NCBI GenBank assembly: GCA_025800385.1
Contig: JAOXRS010000136.1
Coordinates: 1-64,000 of the forward strand
Length of the DNA: 64,000 nt
Reading direction: 5' to 3'
Source: Candidatus Albibeggiatoa sp. nov. NOAA
GTDB taxonomy: Bacteria; Pseudomonadota; Gammaproteobacteria; Beggiatoales; Beggiatoaceae
In this document: piece by piece, positions 18,163-28,771 of the stretch
Layout: each line of letters opens with the position of its first letter
Numbering within the stretch: the first letter of the stretch is position 1
Notes under the pieces: model-generated
Databases searched by the model: none
What the model was told of the DNA's origin: nothing
What the model saw: only the letters and a program-made list of their open reading frames with translations
Made by a program: the position numbers and the translations under genes

Positions 18163-20625
18163 CTAAAATTTAACAGGGCTGACTCGCCAAATCTGTTCTG
18201 CATATTCTTTAATTGTGCGATCAGATGAAAATTTGCCCATCCGTGCAACATTTAAAATGGCGCGTTTTGTCCATTCTTCAGGCTGGCGATACATGGCTTC
18301 AATGTTTTGCTGACAACCAATATAATCGGCATAGTCAGCTAATAGCATGTAACGATCCCCATGCTCGGTTAATGCATCGACAATCGGTTTAAAACGCTCA
18401 GGCTCTTCAGGGCTGAAATAACCAGAACCAATCATTTCTAACACCTGTTTTAATTCGCCGTTACCGTGATAATAATCCCAAGGGTTATAGCCATGTTGAC
18501 ATTTTTCTTCTACTTGTGCAGCTGTAAGACCAAAAATAAAAATATTCTCCTCGCCCACTTCCTCTTTAATTTCAATATTTGCCCCATCCAATGTACCGAT
18601 GGTCAACGCACCGTTTAAGGCCAGTTTCATATTACCTGTGCCAGAAGCTTCCATACCTGCAGTTGAAATTTGTTGGGATAAATTGGCGGCAGGAATGATT
18701 TTCTGTGCAGTCGATACATCATAATTAGGTACAAATACTACTTTTAAGCGATCAGCGACCACAGGGTCATTATTGACAAAATCGGCCACATCATTAATCA
18801 ACTTAATCACTAACTTGGCCATTGCATAAGCAGGTGCAGCTTTACCCGCAAAAATCACTACACGCGGCACAATATCTAACTCAGGATTATGCCGAATACG
18901 ATTATACAAAGTGACCACATGCAATAAATTTAAAAGTTGGCGTTTATACTCATGAATCCGCTTAATTTGTACATCGAACAAGGCTTCGGAATTGAGCTTG
19001 ATCTTGGTCTTCGATTCAATATAAGTGGCCAACCGTTGTTTATTCTCCATTTTGACGGCTTGGAATGCTTGTTGAAATTGACGGTCTTCTGCAAGTGGAG
19101 CAAGCGCGTGTAATTTTTCTAAATCTGCAGTCCATTCTGAGCCAATGGTATTGTTTAATAATTGACTTAACCCTTGATTGGCTTCTTGTAACCAACGGCG
19201 CGGCGTGATGCCATTGGTTTTGTTAATAATTTTATCAGGGAAATATTGGTCAAAATCAGCAAACAAATGGCTTTTAATCAGTTGTGTATGCAATGCTGCG
19301 ACACCATTGACTTTATGGCTACCGACTACCGCAAGATGTCCCATCCGCACATGTTTTTCACCATCTTCACCGATAATTGACATACGGCGCAATTTATCCA
19401 TGTCTCCTGGATATTGATGACTCACTTCATGTAAAAATAGGTGATTGATCTGGTAGATAATTTGTAAATGACGCGGTAATAAATAACCCAATAAGTCCGT
19501 TGTCCACGTTTCTAAGGCTTCGGGCAATAAAGTATGGTTGGTATAAGCGAAAACCCGCTGACACATACTCCATGCTTCATCCCATTCCAAACGGTATTTA
19601 TCTAATAAAATCCGCATCAATTCAGGAATCGCTAGGTTTGGGTGCGTGTCATTGAGTTGGATTGCAATTTTATTCGGTAATTCTCTGATATTACGATGTT
19701 CACGGCAAAAGCGACGTAAAATATCTTGCAATGATGCAGAAACAAAAAAGTACTCTTGACGTAAACGTAATTCTCGACCCATTTCAGTACTGTCATCAGG
19801 ATAAAGGACTTTAGACAAATTTTCTGACCAGTTTTTCGCCTTAACCGCTTCGAAGTAATCACCTTTATTAAACGAGCTTAAATCTAAATCCCGTGAGGCC
19901 TTCGCTGCCCATAAACGCAAATTATTCACCGTATGCGTACCATAGCCTGCGACTAATAAATCATAAGCCATCGCCATCACATCCTCACCACCTTTCCAGT
20001 GAAAACCTTGTCGGCCGTGCTCATCTTGGTATTCATTCACATGACCGCCGAAGTTCACTTTAAATAAGACTTCTGGGCGCGGATATTCCCATGGATTGCC
20101 GTAACGTAGCCAACTATCAGGTTGCTCAACTTGATAACCATTTTTAATCCGTTGATAAAACATGCCATATTCATAATGAATACCGTAGCCATATCCAGGC
20201 AAACTTAACGTTGCCATTGAGTCTAAAAAGCACGCAGCCAATCGCCCCAAACCACCATTACCCAATGCAGGATCAGGTTCAACCTCGTAAATGCACGCCT
20301 CATTGACATGTAAATTATTCAGGGCTTCACGTACATTGTCATAAATCCCTAAATTCATCATGCTATTGGTTAATAAACGCCCCATTAAAAACTCAAGTGA
20401 TAAATAATAGATACGTTTGCTATCCTGCTCATAACAAGCTTTAGTAGTTTCAATCCAACGTTCTGATAAATAATCACGTACGGTACAGGCAACGGCAAAA
20501 AACCAATCACGTTCAGTGGCATCATCCCGATCTTTAGCCACGGTATGGGTTAAATGGTTCAAGATGTCCTGCTGAATAGTGGGCACATCATATTTAAGTA
20601 GCGGTGGCTGCATTTTGCTTTTCAT
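18163..20625 (-). CDS. glgP: Glycogen/maltodextrin phosphorylase
   Basis: The 820-residue PLP enzyme releases glucose 1-phosphate from alpha-1,4-glucans (GT35 family). The family's full length is present with characteristic stretches: YYLSLEFLMGRLL near residue 73, DPALGNGGLGRLAACFLDS near 117-135, QLNDTHPNL near 331, and the PLP pocket EASGTGNMKLALNGALTIGT with the cofactor lysine Lys667. The short N-terminus lacking an AMP-site extension agrees with bacterial forms. It is a single-gene unit divergent from sulP; other glycogen genes (glgABC) are not in the window. Confidence 0.96.
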   Translation of the reverse strand: MKSKMQPPLLKYDVPTIQQDILNHLTHTVAKDRDDATERDWFFAVACTVRDYLSERWIETTKACYEQDSKRIYYLSLEFLMGRLLTNSMMNLGIYDNVREALNNLHVNEACIYEVEPDPALGNGGLGRLAACFLDSMATLSLPGYGYGIHYEYGMFYQRIKNGYQVEQPDSWLRYGNPWEYPRPEVLFKVNFGGHVNEYQDEHGRQGFHWKGGEDVMAMAYDLLVAGYGTHTVNNLRLWAAKASRDLDLSSFNKGDYFEAVKAKNWSENLSKVLYPDDSTEMGRELRLRQEYFFVSASLQDILRRFCREHRNIRELPNKIAIQLNDTHPNLAIPELMRILLDKYRLEWDEAWSMCQRVFAYTNHTLLPEALETWTTDLLGYLLPRHLQIIYQINHLFLHEVSHQYPGDMDKLRRMSIIGEDGEKHVRMGHLAVVGSHKVNGVAALHTQLIKSHLFADFDQYFPDKIINKTNGITPRRWLQEANQGLSQLLNNTIGSEWTADLEKLHALAPLAEDRQFQQAFQAVKMENKQRLATYIESKTKIKLNSEALFDVQIKRIHEYKRQLLNLLHVVTLYNRIRHNPELDIVPRVVIFAGKAAPAYAMAKLVIKLINDVADFVNNDPVVADRLKVVFVPNYDVSTAQKIIPAANLSQQISTAGMEASGTGNMKLALNGALTIGTLDGANIEIKEEVGEENIFIFGLTAAQVEEKCQHGYNPWDYYHGNGELKQVLEMIGSGYFSPEEPERFKPIVDALTEHGDRYMLLADYADYIGCQQNIEAMYRQPEEWTKRAILNVARMGKFSSDRTIKEYAEQIWRVSPVKF

Positions 20626-21165
20626 TAATACGCTCCTCCCAGAGGTGTTAAATTATTGTAGCGGATTCAAGCGTCACGTCTATGCAAAGTTCTATTAGTA
20701 AAATAAATGGTAATGAGTAGTGAGACTTATCTATGGTGCTGAAATAGAAATCACATTAGTAATGCCTAAAAAGCCAGAGTCTATTACTGTGATATTGGGT
20801 TAATGCGGTGAATGGTATAGGGAAGGGATAAAAAAATATAAAAGGGCTTTTTCACTGATAAATTATAAATGATTCTGCCTCCAAATAAAAATTATTTATT
20901 TTGCTTGATAATCTCATATTGGTAAAATAAGCAGCTCTTTTTATTAGCAAGTTTGGTATTTCAACCATCAATTCAAACCTATTCTCAATGATATGGGATG
21001 GGTTATCTATTCATTGTTTTTACTTAAATAATAGCAATTAAAAATATTAAAGCCTCGTTTTAGTATTGTATATAATTTCATAAAACCATCATAAAATACC
21101 TTGCAAGCTAATATGACATATAAATGACCTCATTTGTTTACGTATAAGCCAATAAGGACAAGCTC
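20626..21165. other. 540-base divergent intergenic region between glgP and sulP
   Basis: It is AT-rich and contains no credible ORF, RNA gene or long repeat. It must hold the promoters for both divergent genes. On the plus strand a TATAAT at 21071-21076 with a weak TTAAAG 18 bases upstream is a candidate promoter for sulP. Nothing else stands out. Confidence 0.5.
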
Positions 21166-22911
21166 TTGCAAAGTCATACACATCGTTTAAAAACTATTTT
21201 TCCGTTCTTACATTGGTTACCCAAGCTCAATAACCAGACCATACAAGCTGACTTAATCGCAGGGATTACCAACGCTATTATTGTATTACCTCAAGGGGTT
21301 GCCTATGCCCTGATCGCGGGGATGCCACCTGAGTATGGTTTATATGCCGCGATTATTCCCGCCATTATTGCCGCATTATTTGGCTCATCTTATCACCTGA
21401 TTTCAGGGCCTACGGTCGCGATGTCTATCGTTGTGTTTAGTAGCATCAGTATTTACGCCGAACCGGGATCAAGCCAATTTATTCAAATGGCATTAACCAT
21501 GACTTTTCTCGCGGGGGTTTTCCAGTTAATGCTGGGCATGGCACGACTGGGAACACTGGTTAATTTCGTCTCTCACTCAGTGGTCATCGGGTTTACTGCA
21601 GGTGCTGCAATCATTATTGCAACCAGTCAATTAAAAAATGTATTTGGGGTGCATGTGCCTTCAGGTGAATCGTTTATTCATACATGGATTGATTTGATTA
21701 AGGCATTACCAGAAACCAATTACTATACGTTGAGCATTGCCATTGTCACTTTTATTGTGGCGTTTGGATTTAAAAAGTACGCACCAAAATGGCCGGGAAT
21801 GTTATTTGCGATGGTTATTGGTGGTTTGATGGCTTATTTTATGGATGCAGAAGCAAACGGGATTAAATTAGTTGGTGAAATTCCAGCCAGTTTACCACCT
21901 TTATCATTACCTGATTTTTCGATCCAAACGATTAAACAACTTGCTCCCGGTGCGTTGGCGATTGCAGTATTAGGTTTAGTTGAAGCGGTATCAATTGCAC
22001 GCGCAGTCGCAACCCGTTCACATCAGCAAATTGATGGAAATCAGGAATTTATCGGCCAAGGCTTATCTAATATTGGTGGTGCGTTTTTCTCTTCTTATGC
22101 GGCATCAGGTTCATTTACGCGTACAGGTGTTAACTATGAGTCAGGCGCAAAAACCCCACTTGCTGCAATTTTCGCAGGTATTTCATTAGCCTTGATTGTG
22201 TTATTAATTGCACCTTTAACCGCTTATGTACCGATTCCCAGTATGGCAGGTATTCTATTACTGGTCTCTTACGGGTTAATCGATTTCCATCATATTAAAG
22301 CCATCATGGTGACCAGCAGATCAGAAATGGCGACACTGGTTGTCACTTTCTTCGCAACATTATTCCTTGAGTTGGAGTTTGCGATTTATGCAGGTGTGAT
22401 GTTGTCATTGGTGATTTACCTCAATCGTACCTCCAAGCCTAAAATGGTGGTGCTTGCGCCTGACACAGATGATATTAGTCGCCGTTTTACCAATATCGAG
22501 AAAAAGCCCTTACCTCAGTGCCCACAAGTCCAAGTTGAACGTTTAGATGGTTCGTTGTTCTTTGGCGCGGTCAGTTATGTCAGTAAGAAATGGCAAGAAG
22601 TAGAGAAAAAGCATTTATTGATTATGAGTAATGGTATCAATTTCGTGGATGTAGCTGGGGTTGAAACCATTGTACAAGAAGCCAAGCGACGACAAGCAAT
22701 CGGGGGCGGTCTTTATTTTGTGAATATGAAAGCAGAAGCCCGTAAATTATTGGAAAAACCTGAATATGCCAAATTAATTAGTGATGAACATATTTTTGAT
22801 AGCAAAACTGAGGCAGTGCAAGGTATATTCATTCGACTTGATAAAGACATCTGTAGAAAATGTCCACATCGCGTATTCCATGAATGTCAAAGCATACCCG
22901 CGCCAGAATAG
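21166..22911 (+). CDS. SulP-family inorganic anion transporter with STAS domain
   Basis: The 581-residue permease likely moves sulfate, bicarbonate or a related anion (SLC26/SulP). The transmembrane core (about residues 20-420) carries the SulP signature region PQGVAYALIAGMPPEYGLYA near residue 42 and the ISGPTVAMSIVVFSS substrate region near 80. A cytoplasmic STAS domain follows (about 445-555; SLFFGAVSYV, ILMSNGINFVDVAGVE). A short Cys-rich tail CRKCPHRVFHEC ends the protein. The start is a TTG: AAGGA at 21154-21158 is 7 bases upstream, and no nearby in-frame ATG precedes the conserved N-terminus. Nearby carbonic anhydrase makes bicarbonate conceivable, but they are 5.5 kb apart. Confidence 0.92.
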   Translation: MQSHTHRLKTIFPFLHWLPKLNNQTIQADLIAGITNAIIVLPQGVAYALIAGMPPEYGLYAAIIPAIIAALFGSSYHLISGPTVAMSIVVFSSISIYAEPGSSQFIQMALTMTFLAGVFQLMLGMARLGTLVNFVSHSVVIGFTAGAAIIIATSQLKNVFGVHVPSGESFIHTWIDLIKALPETNYYTLSIAIVTFIVAFGFKKYAPKWPGMLFAMVIGGLMAYFMDAEANGIKLVGEIPASLPPLSLPDFSIQTIKQLAPGALAIAVLGLVEAVSIARAVATRSHQQIDGNQEFIGQGLSNIGGAFFSSYAASGSFTRTGVNYESGAKTPLAAIFAGISLALIVLLIAPLTAYVPIPSMAGILLLVSYGLIDFHHIKAIMVTSRSEMATLVVTFFATLFLELEFAIYAGVMLSLVIYLNRTSKPKMVVLAPDTDDISRRFTNIEKKPLPQCPQVQVERLDGSLFFGAVSYVSKKWQEVEKKHLLIMSNGINFVDVAGVETIVQEAKRRQAIGGGLYFVNMKAEARKLLEKPEYAKLISDEHIFDSKTEAVQGIFIRLDKDICRKCPHRVFHECQSIPAPE

Positions 22912-23088
22912 AATTTGAGTGACGGTATTTCTAGCTGAGAATGGCCAGTTCTGTAAACACTTGCTATTCTCACATTAAAAAATAGGCGTATGACCACTAA
23001 AATAACGTGAATTCATGGGACTATTTTTAGTAATCACAACTTGTTACAATAATTGATTCACTTTTTTGCGTTGGTTTGAAGGATATTT

Positions 23089-23910
23089 ATGGGACGTATC
23101 AACTTTGGTCAGCCGCCAGTTAGGAAAAAGCAAGATGAAATCAACATCAAAACGCCAGAAGAAATAAACAAAATGCGAGTTGCAGGGCGTTTGGCTGCCG
23201 ATGTTTTGGTCATGATTGAACCTTTTGTAAAAGAGGGGGTTACAACCAATGAGTTAGACAAAATTTGTCATGAGTTCATGGTGAAAGAACAAAGAGTTAT
23301 CCCTGCACCTTTAAATTATCGCGGTTTTCCTAAATCGATTTGTACTTCGGTGAATCAACAGGTCTGTCACGGTATCCCGAATAACAAGCCTTTAAAAAAA
23401 GGTGACATTATTAACATTGATATCACAGTGATTAAAGATGGTTTTCATGGCGATACCAGTAAAATGTTTATCATTGGCGGTGAAACCTCTCCACTGGCCA
23501 AACGTTTAGTACAAAGCAGTTATGATTGTATGCGGGTGGGTATTGAGCAAGTAAAACCCGGTGCAATGCTCGCCGATATTGGTAAGGCGATCCAAAAATT
23601 AGCTAAATCACAACGCTTTAGTGTGGTGCAAGATTATTGTGGTCATGGCATTGGACGTGAGTTCCACGAACAACCACAAGTGTTGCATTATTATTCGAAA
23701 AAAGCTGAGCCTGTTGAGCTAAAACCGGGGATGACGTTTACCATCGAACCGATGATTAACGCAGGTAAACATCAAGTCAAACGCTTGGGTGATGAATGGA
23801 CCGTGGTGACCAAAGACCGTAGTTTATCTTCGCAATGGGAACATACGATTTTAGTCACAGAAACAGGATTTGAAGTCCTTACGTTACGAGAAGAAGAGCA
23901 ACCGTTTTAA
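23089..23910 (+). CDS. map: Methionine aminopeptidase type I
   Basis: The 273-residue enzyme removes the initiator methionine. The five metal ligands are visible: Asp in NIDITVIKDGFHGDTSKMF (two Asp, near 114 and 125), His in GHGIGREFHEQP near 188, Glu in TIEPMIN near 221 and Glu in WEHTILVTETG near 252. The first ~22 residues (GRINFGQPPVRKKQDE) extend beyond the classical E. coli enzyme and are basic. A GAAGGA Shine-Dalgarno is 5 bases upstream of the ATG. It is transcribed alone; the often-neighbouring rpsB-tsf genes are not here, so it may be a second map copy. Confidence 0.93.
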   Translation: MGRINFGQPPVRKKQDEINIKTPEEINKMRVAGRLAADVLVMIEPFVKEGVTTNELDKICHEFMVKEQRVIPAPLNYRGFPKSICTSVNQQVCHGIPNNKPLKKGDIINIDITVIKDGFHGDTSKMFIIGGETSPLAKRLVQSSYDCMRVGIEQVKPGAMLADIGKAIQKLAKSQRFSVVQDYCGHGIGREFHEQPQVLHYYSKKAEPVELKPGMTFTIEPMINAGKHQVKRLGDEWTVVTKDRSLSSQWEHTILVTETGFEVLTLREEEQPF

Positions 23911-24021
23911 ATTTAGAAAAAGCCACCGACAACCCTGAATCTCTATCATTTTTCAAGCTGCTTTATTACAATAGTCGTCAAAGAATTGGCCTGTTTAGAA
24001 GAGGTTTTGGAGAGTGTGAAA

Positions 24022-26106
24022 GTGGCAGATAAATCTACCGTCTTGGTTGTAGATGATAACTTGGCAAACTTGGCTTTACTCAATGGGATTTTACAAGAGG
24101 AAGGGTTTGAGGTATTGCTAGCTAAGACGGGACAAATGGCATTAGAAACCGCACAAGAAACGCCACCAGACCTGATTTTATTAGACATTACCATGCCAGG
24201 GTGGGATGGCTTTGAAACCTGCCAACACATCAAGCGCATAGACAAACTCAGTACGATTCCAATCTTATTTCTTTCAGGCTTAACCAATCCTAAAGACCGC
24301 TTACAAGCATTTAATGTAGGCGGGGTGGATTATGTCAGCAAACCTTTCCAACAAGAAGAATTACTCGCCCGCGTACGTACCCATGTTGAATTGTATCGAT
24401 TGCGGGAAAAATTAGAGCTAGAAATCCAAAAACGTGATAATCAACTACTGGCTTATGCAAATGATTTAGAACACAAAGTCATTGAACGTACTCAAGAATT
24501 AAAACAAGCCAAGGAACAAGCTGAAACCGCCAATACAGCCAAAAGCCAATTTTTAGCCAATATGAGCCACGAACTACGCACACCTATGAATGCGATTATT
24601 GGTTATAGTGAAATGTTGATCGAAGATGCAGAAGATTTAGGCTTTAACGATTGCTCAGATGATTTGGAAAAAATTCGGGCAGCAGGTAATCATTTACTTG
24701 GCTTGATTAACAGTGTGCTGGATTTATCTAAAATTGAATCGGGCAAGATGGAATTATTTTTAGAACAAGTCCAAGTGCAAAAACTGGTTCGAGACTTAGA
24801 ATTAACGATTAAGCCTTTGATTGGTAAAAAACAAAACCAGCTTAAAGTGATTGTCGATGATAAGCTGTCTCTGATTCAAACTGACATAACCAAAACCCGC
24901 CAAATCTTATTAAATCTACTGAGCAATGCGGCTAAATTTACCGAAACAGGTGTGATTAGTTTTAAAGCAAGCCAGATTATCCAACAAAACAAAGAATGGA
25001 TACAATTTAAAATTGCCGATACAGGCATTGGCATGACGGGTGAGCAAGTGAAAAAGCTGTTTCAACCATTTACCCAAGTCGATGCTTCAACCACGCGCCG
25101 TTTTGGTGGTACAGGTTTGGGTTTAGCAATCAGTAAAGAGTTCGCTGATATGATGGGCGGCTCAATTCAGGTCAACAGTGAATTTGGTGAAGGATCAACA
25201 TTTATTTTAACCTTGCCAATCAATACCAAAGCACAAGAAAAAATTCATTCCGAACATGATGCAGTTATTGCTAAAACCCAAGAGTTACTTGAAGGTGATG
25301 GCATCGTATTGGTGATTGATGATGACAAAATTGTCCGTGAGTTATTAAAAAATTATTTATCCAAATTAGGCTATGCAGTAGCAGTGGCAGATTCTGGGCA
25401 ACAAGGTTTGCAGTTGGCGAAAAAGCTGCGGCCTGATGCGATTATTTTGGATGTGATGATGCCTGAAACCGATGGCTGGCACGTACTTTCTACTCTAAAA
25501 ACAGACCCGTTATTAACCGATATTCATGTGATTATGACTTCAATTGAAGAGCATCGTAATCGTGGTTATGCGTTGGGCGCAACAGATTATTTGGTTAAAC
25601 CTGTGGGACGCGATCAATTAGCCAATATTCTGGGTAAATATAAAATTGGGGCAAATGATAATGATTTGGTGATGGTAGTGGATGATGACCTTGTTGTGCG
25701 AGAGGCGACTGCAGAATTGTTGAAATTAGAAGGTTGGCGCGTATTTAAAGCTGAAAATGGCCAAGTGGCTTTAGAACATTTAAATGATAAAAAACCCAGC
25801 CTCATCTTGCTTGATCTGTTGATGCCTGTGATGGATGGTTTTGCATTTATAGACAAAATCCGTGAAAACGCACACTGGCAAAACATTCCTGTAGTGGTGT
25901 TGACCTCGACTAAATTGAGCAGCGGCGATATGCAACGTTTGCAAGGCTATGTCGAAACCATTTTTACCAAGCAAACTTATGAAAAAGCAGATTTATTAGA
26001 AAATATTCGTGGCTTACTGGTCACAGCGACGGCAACCAATCGAGAGCTTGAAACAGATAAAACCAGTTTTGATACAGAGTTTCCGCCTGCTTCTGCTTTA
26101 TTGTAA
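24022..26106 (+). CDS. Hybrid histidine kinase with three receiver domains (REC-HisKA-HATPase-REC-REC)
   Basis: From GTG 24022 the product is 694 residues; GGAGAG 7 bases upstream supports this start, while an in-frame TTG at 23986 would add 12 residues without a good Shine-Dalgarno. Order: REC1 (about 5-120, phospho-acceptor Asp55 in [13 protein letters not shown]), coiled coil, HisKA with His183 in [20 protein letters not shown], HATPase_c (about 285-400, [10 protein letters not shown]), REC2 (about 425-545, Asp477 in [10 protein letters not shown]), REC3 (about 550-665, Asp598 in [11 protein letters not shown]). No transmembrane or PAS domain is present, so input must come through REC1. 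The two C-terminal receivers suggest branched phosphotransfer. No partner regulator is adjacent. Confidence 0.93.
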   Translation: MADKSTVLVVDDNLANLALLNGILQEEGFEVLLAKTGQMALETAQETPPDLILLDITMPGWDGFETCQHIKRIDKLSTIPILFLSGLTNPKDRLQAFNVGGVDYVSKPFQQEELLARVRTHVELYRLREKLELEIQKRDNQLLAYANDLEHKVIERTQELKQAKEQAETANTAKSQFLANMSHELRTPMNAIIGYSEMLIEDAEDLGFNDCSDDLEKIRAAGNHLLGLINSVLDLSKIESGKMELFLEQVQVQKLVRDLELTIKPLIGKKQNQLKVIVDDKLSLIQTDITKTRQILLNLLSNAAKFTETGVISFKASQIIQQNKEWIQFKIADTGIGMTGEQVKKLFQPFTQVDASTTRRFGGTGLGLAISKEFADMMGGSIQVNSEFGEGSTFILTLPINTKAQEKIHSEHDAVIAKTQELLEGDGIVLVIDDDKIVRELLKNYLSKLGYAVAVADSGQQGLQLAKKLRPDAIILDVMMPETDGWHVLSTLKTDPLLTDIHVIMTSIEEHRNRGYALGATDYLVKPVGRDQLANILGKYKIGANDNDLVMVVDDDLVVREATAELLKLEGWRVFKAENGQVALEHLNDKKPSLILLDLLMPVMDGFAFIDKIRENAHWQNIPVVVLTSTKLSSGDMQRLQGYVETIFTKQTYEKADLLENIRGLLVTATATNRELETDKTSFDTEFPPASALL

Positions 26107-26148
26107 AAATATCTGCATAGAAAATCCCTATCTCTTTCAATCACGCAT

Positions 26149-26170
26149 AAAAAAAGCCCCATAAAGGGGC
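26149..26170 (-). terminator. Rho-independent terminator of the PstS-like gene
   Basis: GCCCC-TTTAT-GGGGC on the minus strand is followed by seven T's. It lies 30 bases after the stop codon of the PstS-like gene. It is the strongest terminator in the window. Confidence 0.88.
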
Positions 26171-26200
26171 AAAGACAGGTTCTTAGGGAAAAGCTAAATA

Positions 26201-27166
26201 TTAGTCAAGTTTCTTCAATTCAGCTTCAACAACTTTAGCTGGTAAAGGCACATAACCATCTTTTACAACGATTTCTTGACCAATTTTAGAAACGATTAAT
26301 TTTACGAATTCTTTTTCTAAAGGAGGTAATGACTCATTTGGTTTTTTGTTCACGTAGACGTATAAGAAACGTGATAATGGGAATTTACCGTTGATAGCCA
26401 TTTCTTCAGTTGCTGGAATGAAAGGCATACCTTCTTTTTTCGCTAAAGCAATTGTTTTAACGCCAGAAGTTTTATAACCGATACCAGAATAACCGATACC
26501 ATTTAAAGAAGAGCTGATAGATTGCACAACTGATGCAGAACCTGGTTGCTCGTTTACAGTTTTCTTGTAATCACCTTTACATAAAGCGTGTTTTTTGAAG
26601 TAACCGTAAGTACCAGATACAGAGTTACGGCCATATAATTGAATTGGTTTGTTCGCCCATTCACCCGTTAAGCCAACGTCACCCCACGTTTTAATGTCTG
26701 ATTTACCACCACATTTACGTGTTTCAGAGAAAATAGCGTCTACTTGAGGAATTGTTAAACCTTCAATTGGGTTGTCTTTGTTTACGTAAACTGCAACTTG
26801 GTCAATTGCAACACGAAGTGCTGTTGGAGGATAACCAAATTTTTCTTCGAATGCTTGTTTTTCTTTGTCCTTCATTTTACGACTCATAGGACCAAAGTTA
26901 CTTGTACCTTCTGTTAACCCCGGAGGTGCAGTTGAAGAGCCTGCCGCTTGAATTTGGATATTGACGCTAGGATATTGTTTTTTAAACTCTTCAGCCCACA
27001 TGGTCATTAAGTTAGCTAAAGTGTCAGAACCAATACTTGATAAGTTACCAGAAATACCACTGACTTTAGTGTAATCAGGTAAGCTTGAGTCTACACCGCC
27101 TGCAATAGCTGGTGCAGTAAACATTGTTGCAGCAATAAAGCTCGCTGTAGCAAATAATTTTTTCAT
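26201..27166 (-). CDS. PstS-like phosphate-binding periplasmic protein
   Basis: The 321-residue protein has a Sec signal peptide ending near AMA-type site TAPAIAG (residues 18-24), then a PBP-like domain of the PstS family: [17 protein letters not shown] near 38, [21 protein letters not shown] near 74 and [18 protein letters not shown] near 170, the last two matching the phosphate loops. ATG 27166 begins at MKK; an upstream start would add MGDSVV ahead of the signal. No pstC, pstA, pstB or phoU lies nearby, so it is an orphan binding protein that either feeds a transporter elsewhere or works in sensing. A strong terminator follows. Confidence 0.87.
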   Translation of the reverse strand: MKKLFATASFIAATMFTAPAIAGGVDSSLPDYTKVSGISGNLSSIGSDTLANLMTMWAEEFKKQYPSVNIQIQAAGSSTAPPGLTEGTSNFGPMSRKMKDKEKQAFEEKFGYPPTALRVAIDQVAVYVNKDNPIEGLTIPQVDAIFSETRKCGGKSDIKTWGDVGLTGEWANKPIQLYGRNSVSGTYGYFKKHALCKGDYKKTVNEQPGSASVVQSISSSLNGIGYSGIGYKTSGVKTIALAKKEGMPFIPATEEMAINGKFPLSRFLYVYVNKKPNESLPPLEKEFVKLIVSKIGQEIVVKDGYVPLPAKVVEAELKKLD

Positions 27167-27324
27167 TACAACAGAATCTCCCATTAGTTCAGGTCGCGCA
27201 GGCTCTTGAGACCCACAACCTCTAGTAAGGTATAAGAATAGTGTGACATGAATATTACATTTTCAGATTTGTTTGATAGGGAAAAGCTTTGCCTTTGAAA
27301 GCAGAAGAAAAATAGATTTTTAAT

Positions 27325-27374
27325 GAAAAAAAGCAGGAAAAGGGTTAGCAAGTGGGAGCAGAAATAGCTAACCC
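27325..27374 (-). terminator. Rho-independent terminator of the OmpA-like lipoprotein gene
   Basis: On the minus strand GGGTTAGC / GCTAACCC (27367-27374 and 27342-27349) is followed by TTTTCCTGCTTTTTTTC. It lies 13 bases after the stop codon of the OmpA-like gene. Confidence 0.8.
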
Positions 27375-27387
27375 TCAGTTTTATAAA

Positions 27388-28593
27388 TTAAATATCTGCA
27401 CACTCTACAATACGGAACTCAACCCGACGGTCAATGGCATCACGCGCATCGTCTGTACCAAGACCCGAAATATTTTCCGTAAAACCTTTACCCATCGCTT
27501 TAGAACGCTGCATAATTGCTGGGAAATATTGACTTAATACGGTGCGAATTTGTTGCGCTCGTGCTAAAGATAAGTTTTCATTGTATTCAGCTGTACCAGT
27601 GTTACTACTGTGACCCAACACATACATACATTGTTCATTATTGCGGAAGTAACGCACAATTTGTTCTAACCAAATATGATATTCATCGCGTAATGCTTGA
27701 TCTTTAATAAAATCAGTTGAATCCACATCAAATAACAGTTTTAAATTGATTTTTTGATTCAAATTAATACTAACCACAAGCAAGTCATATAAAGCTTTTT
27801 TCGCCGCTTCCATATTGTCCAATTGACGATTGGTTTCATACAAACCGACATAGGTTTTTAAAATTTGTGCATCGGTTTTTTCTGAAGCTTGAGTGAATAA
27901 TTCTAAGGCTTTTGCATAATCTTCTCTGTCATAAGCTAGCTGTGCTTCAGCTAATAACGCACTGGTTTCAATTGTATTTAAATATTCTAAATTCGCATCT
28001 GCACCCACGGGACTACGCGCGGTTTCAATCAAGCTTTCAACCCGTTTATCTTTGATAAATAAAGGGCTGTCAGCATATAAAGGGGTCGGCTGATATTCTA
28101 AATTTAAATCTGAAATCCACGCATGAGTATTGGCGACAATCTTACCGCTGGCTAAATCTACAATAGAAGAGGCTAAACGATAATAAGTCACCGCATCATC
28201 TAACCCCGGTACTCGGTAAGGCTCGGAATAAATCACCCCATTCATTACATAGTTAGCATCACGGATATTTTGCGAAGTCATTGAGGTAATATCATAGTTA
28301 TGTCCACGACCTAGGGACTTTTGAATTAAGGCTTGTTCAATGTCTTTACTGGCTTGCACAATGTTACCACTGGCCTCATCGATAAAGGGATCGACCACAA
28401 TTTGGGTTTTAATCAATTTATCTAAAGTCGATTGCTGAGCTTCAACCGTTGTAAATAAATCATTACTGAGCACATTGATTGCGCTTTGAAATGGAATCGG
28501 GTACTTAGTCGTGAAATTTTGCTGTTTACTTGAGCAAGCGACAATACCGCCTACCAGCAAACTGATACATAATCCAATGATAAACTGTCGCAT
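27388..28593 (-). CDS. OmpA-family lipoprotein with LpoB/FlgO-like N-domain
   Basis: The 401-residue protein starts with a lipoprotein signal (MRQFIIGLCISLLVGGIVAC; Cys20 lipidated). Residues about 25-175 resemble the curli/LpoB/FlgO fold (VDPFIDEASGNIVQASKDIE, YVMNGVIYSE, YYRLASSIVDLASGKIVA), a region about 205-255 is TPR-like (LAYDREDYAKALELFTQA), and residues 275-400 form an OmpA-like peptidoglycan-binding domain (GHSSNTGTAEYNENLSLARA and RRVEFRIVE). It probably links outer membrane and cell wall. A start nine codons upstream would precede the signal with MPFCVGVKD and is less likely. It lies upstream of the PstS-like gene but each has its own terminator. Confidence 0.82.
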   Translation of the reverse strand: MRQFIIGLCISLLVGGIVACSSKQQNFTTKYPIPFQSAINVLSNDLFTTVEAQQSTLDKLIKTQIVVDPFIDEASGNIVQASKDIEQALIQKSLGRGHNYDITSMTSQNIRDANYVMNGVIYSEPYRVPGLDDAVTYYRLASSIVDLASGKIVANTHAWISDLNLEYQPTPLYADSPLFIKDKRVESLIETARSPVGADANLEYLNTIETSALLAEAQLAYDREDYAKALELFTQASEKTDAQILKTYVGLYETNRQLDNMEAAKKALYDLLVVSINLNQKINLKLLFDVDSTDFIKDQALRDEYHIWLEQIVRYFRNNEQCMYVLGHSSNTGTAEYNENLSLARAQQIRTVLSQYFPAIMQRSKAMGKGFTENISGLGTDDARDAIDRRVEFRIVECADI

Positions 28594-28771
28594 GTCTTTA
28601 ACCCCTACGCAAAAAGGCATACTATTTTAACCAGATTGACAGTTAAAGTAAGCTTTTTGTTAGTTAAAGGTTTATTTCTGCAGCCTAATTGATAAGCATT
28701 GTGAAACCTCACAAATACGGTATTTTTCAGAGTATCATGATGTAATACGATTTTTATAAAGGACAAATATC

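Noticed and set aside
22937-22971. Possible terminator after sulP (GAGAAT / ATTCTC)
   Set aside because: The stem is only six bases with a 23-base loop and no T-run.
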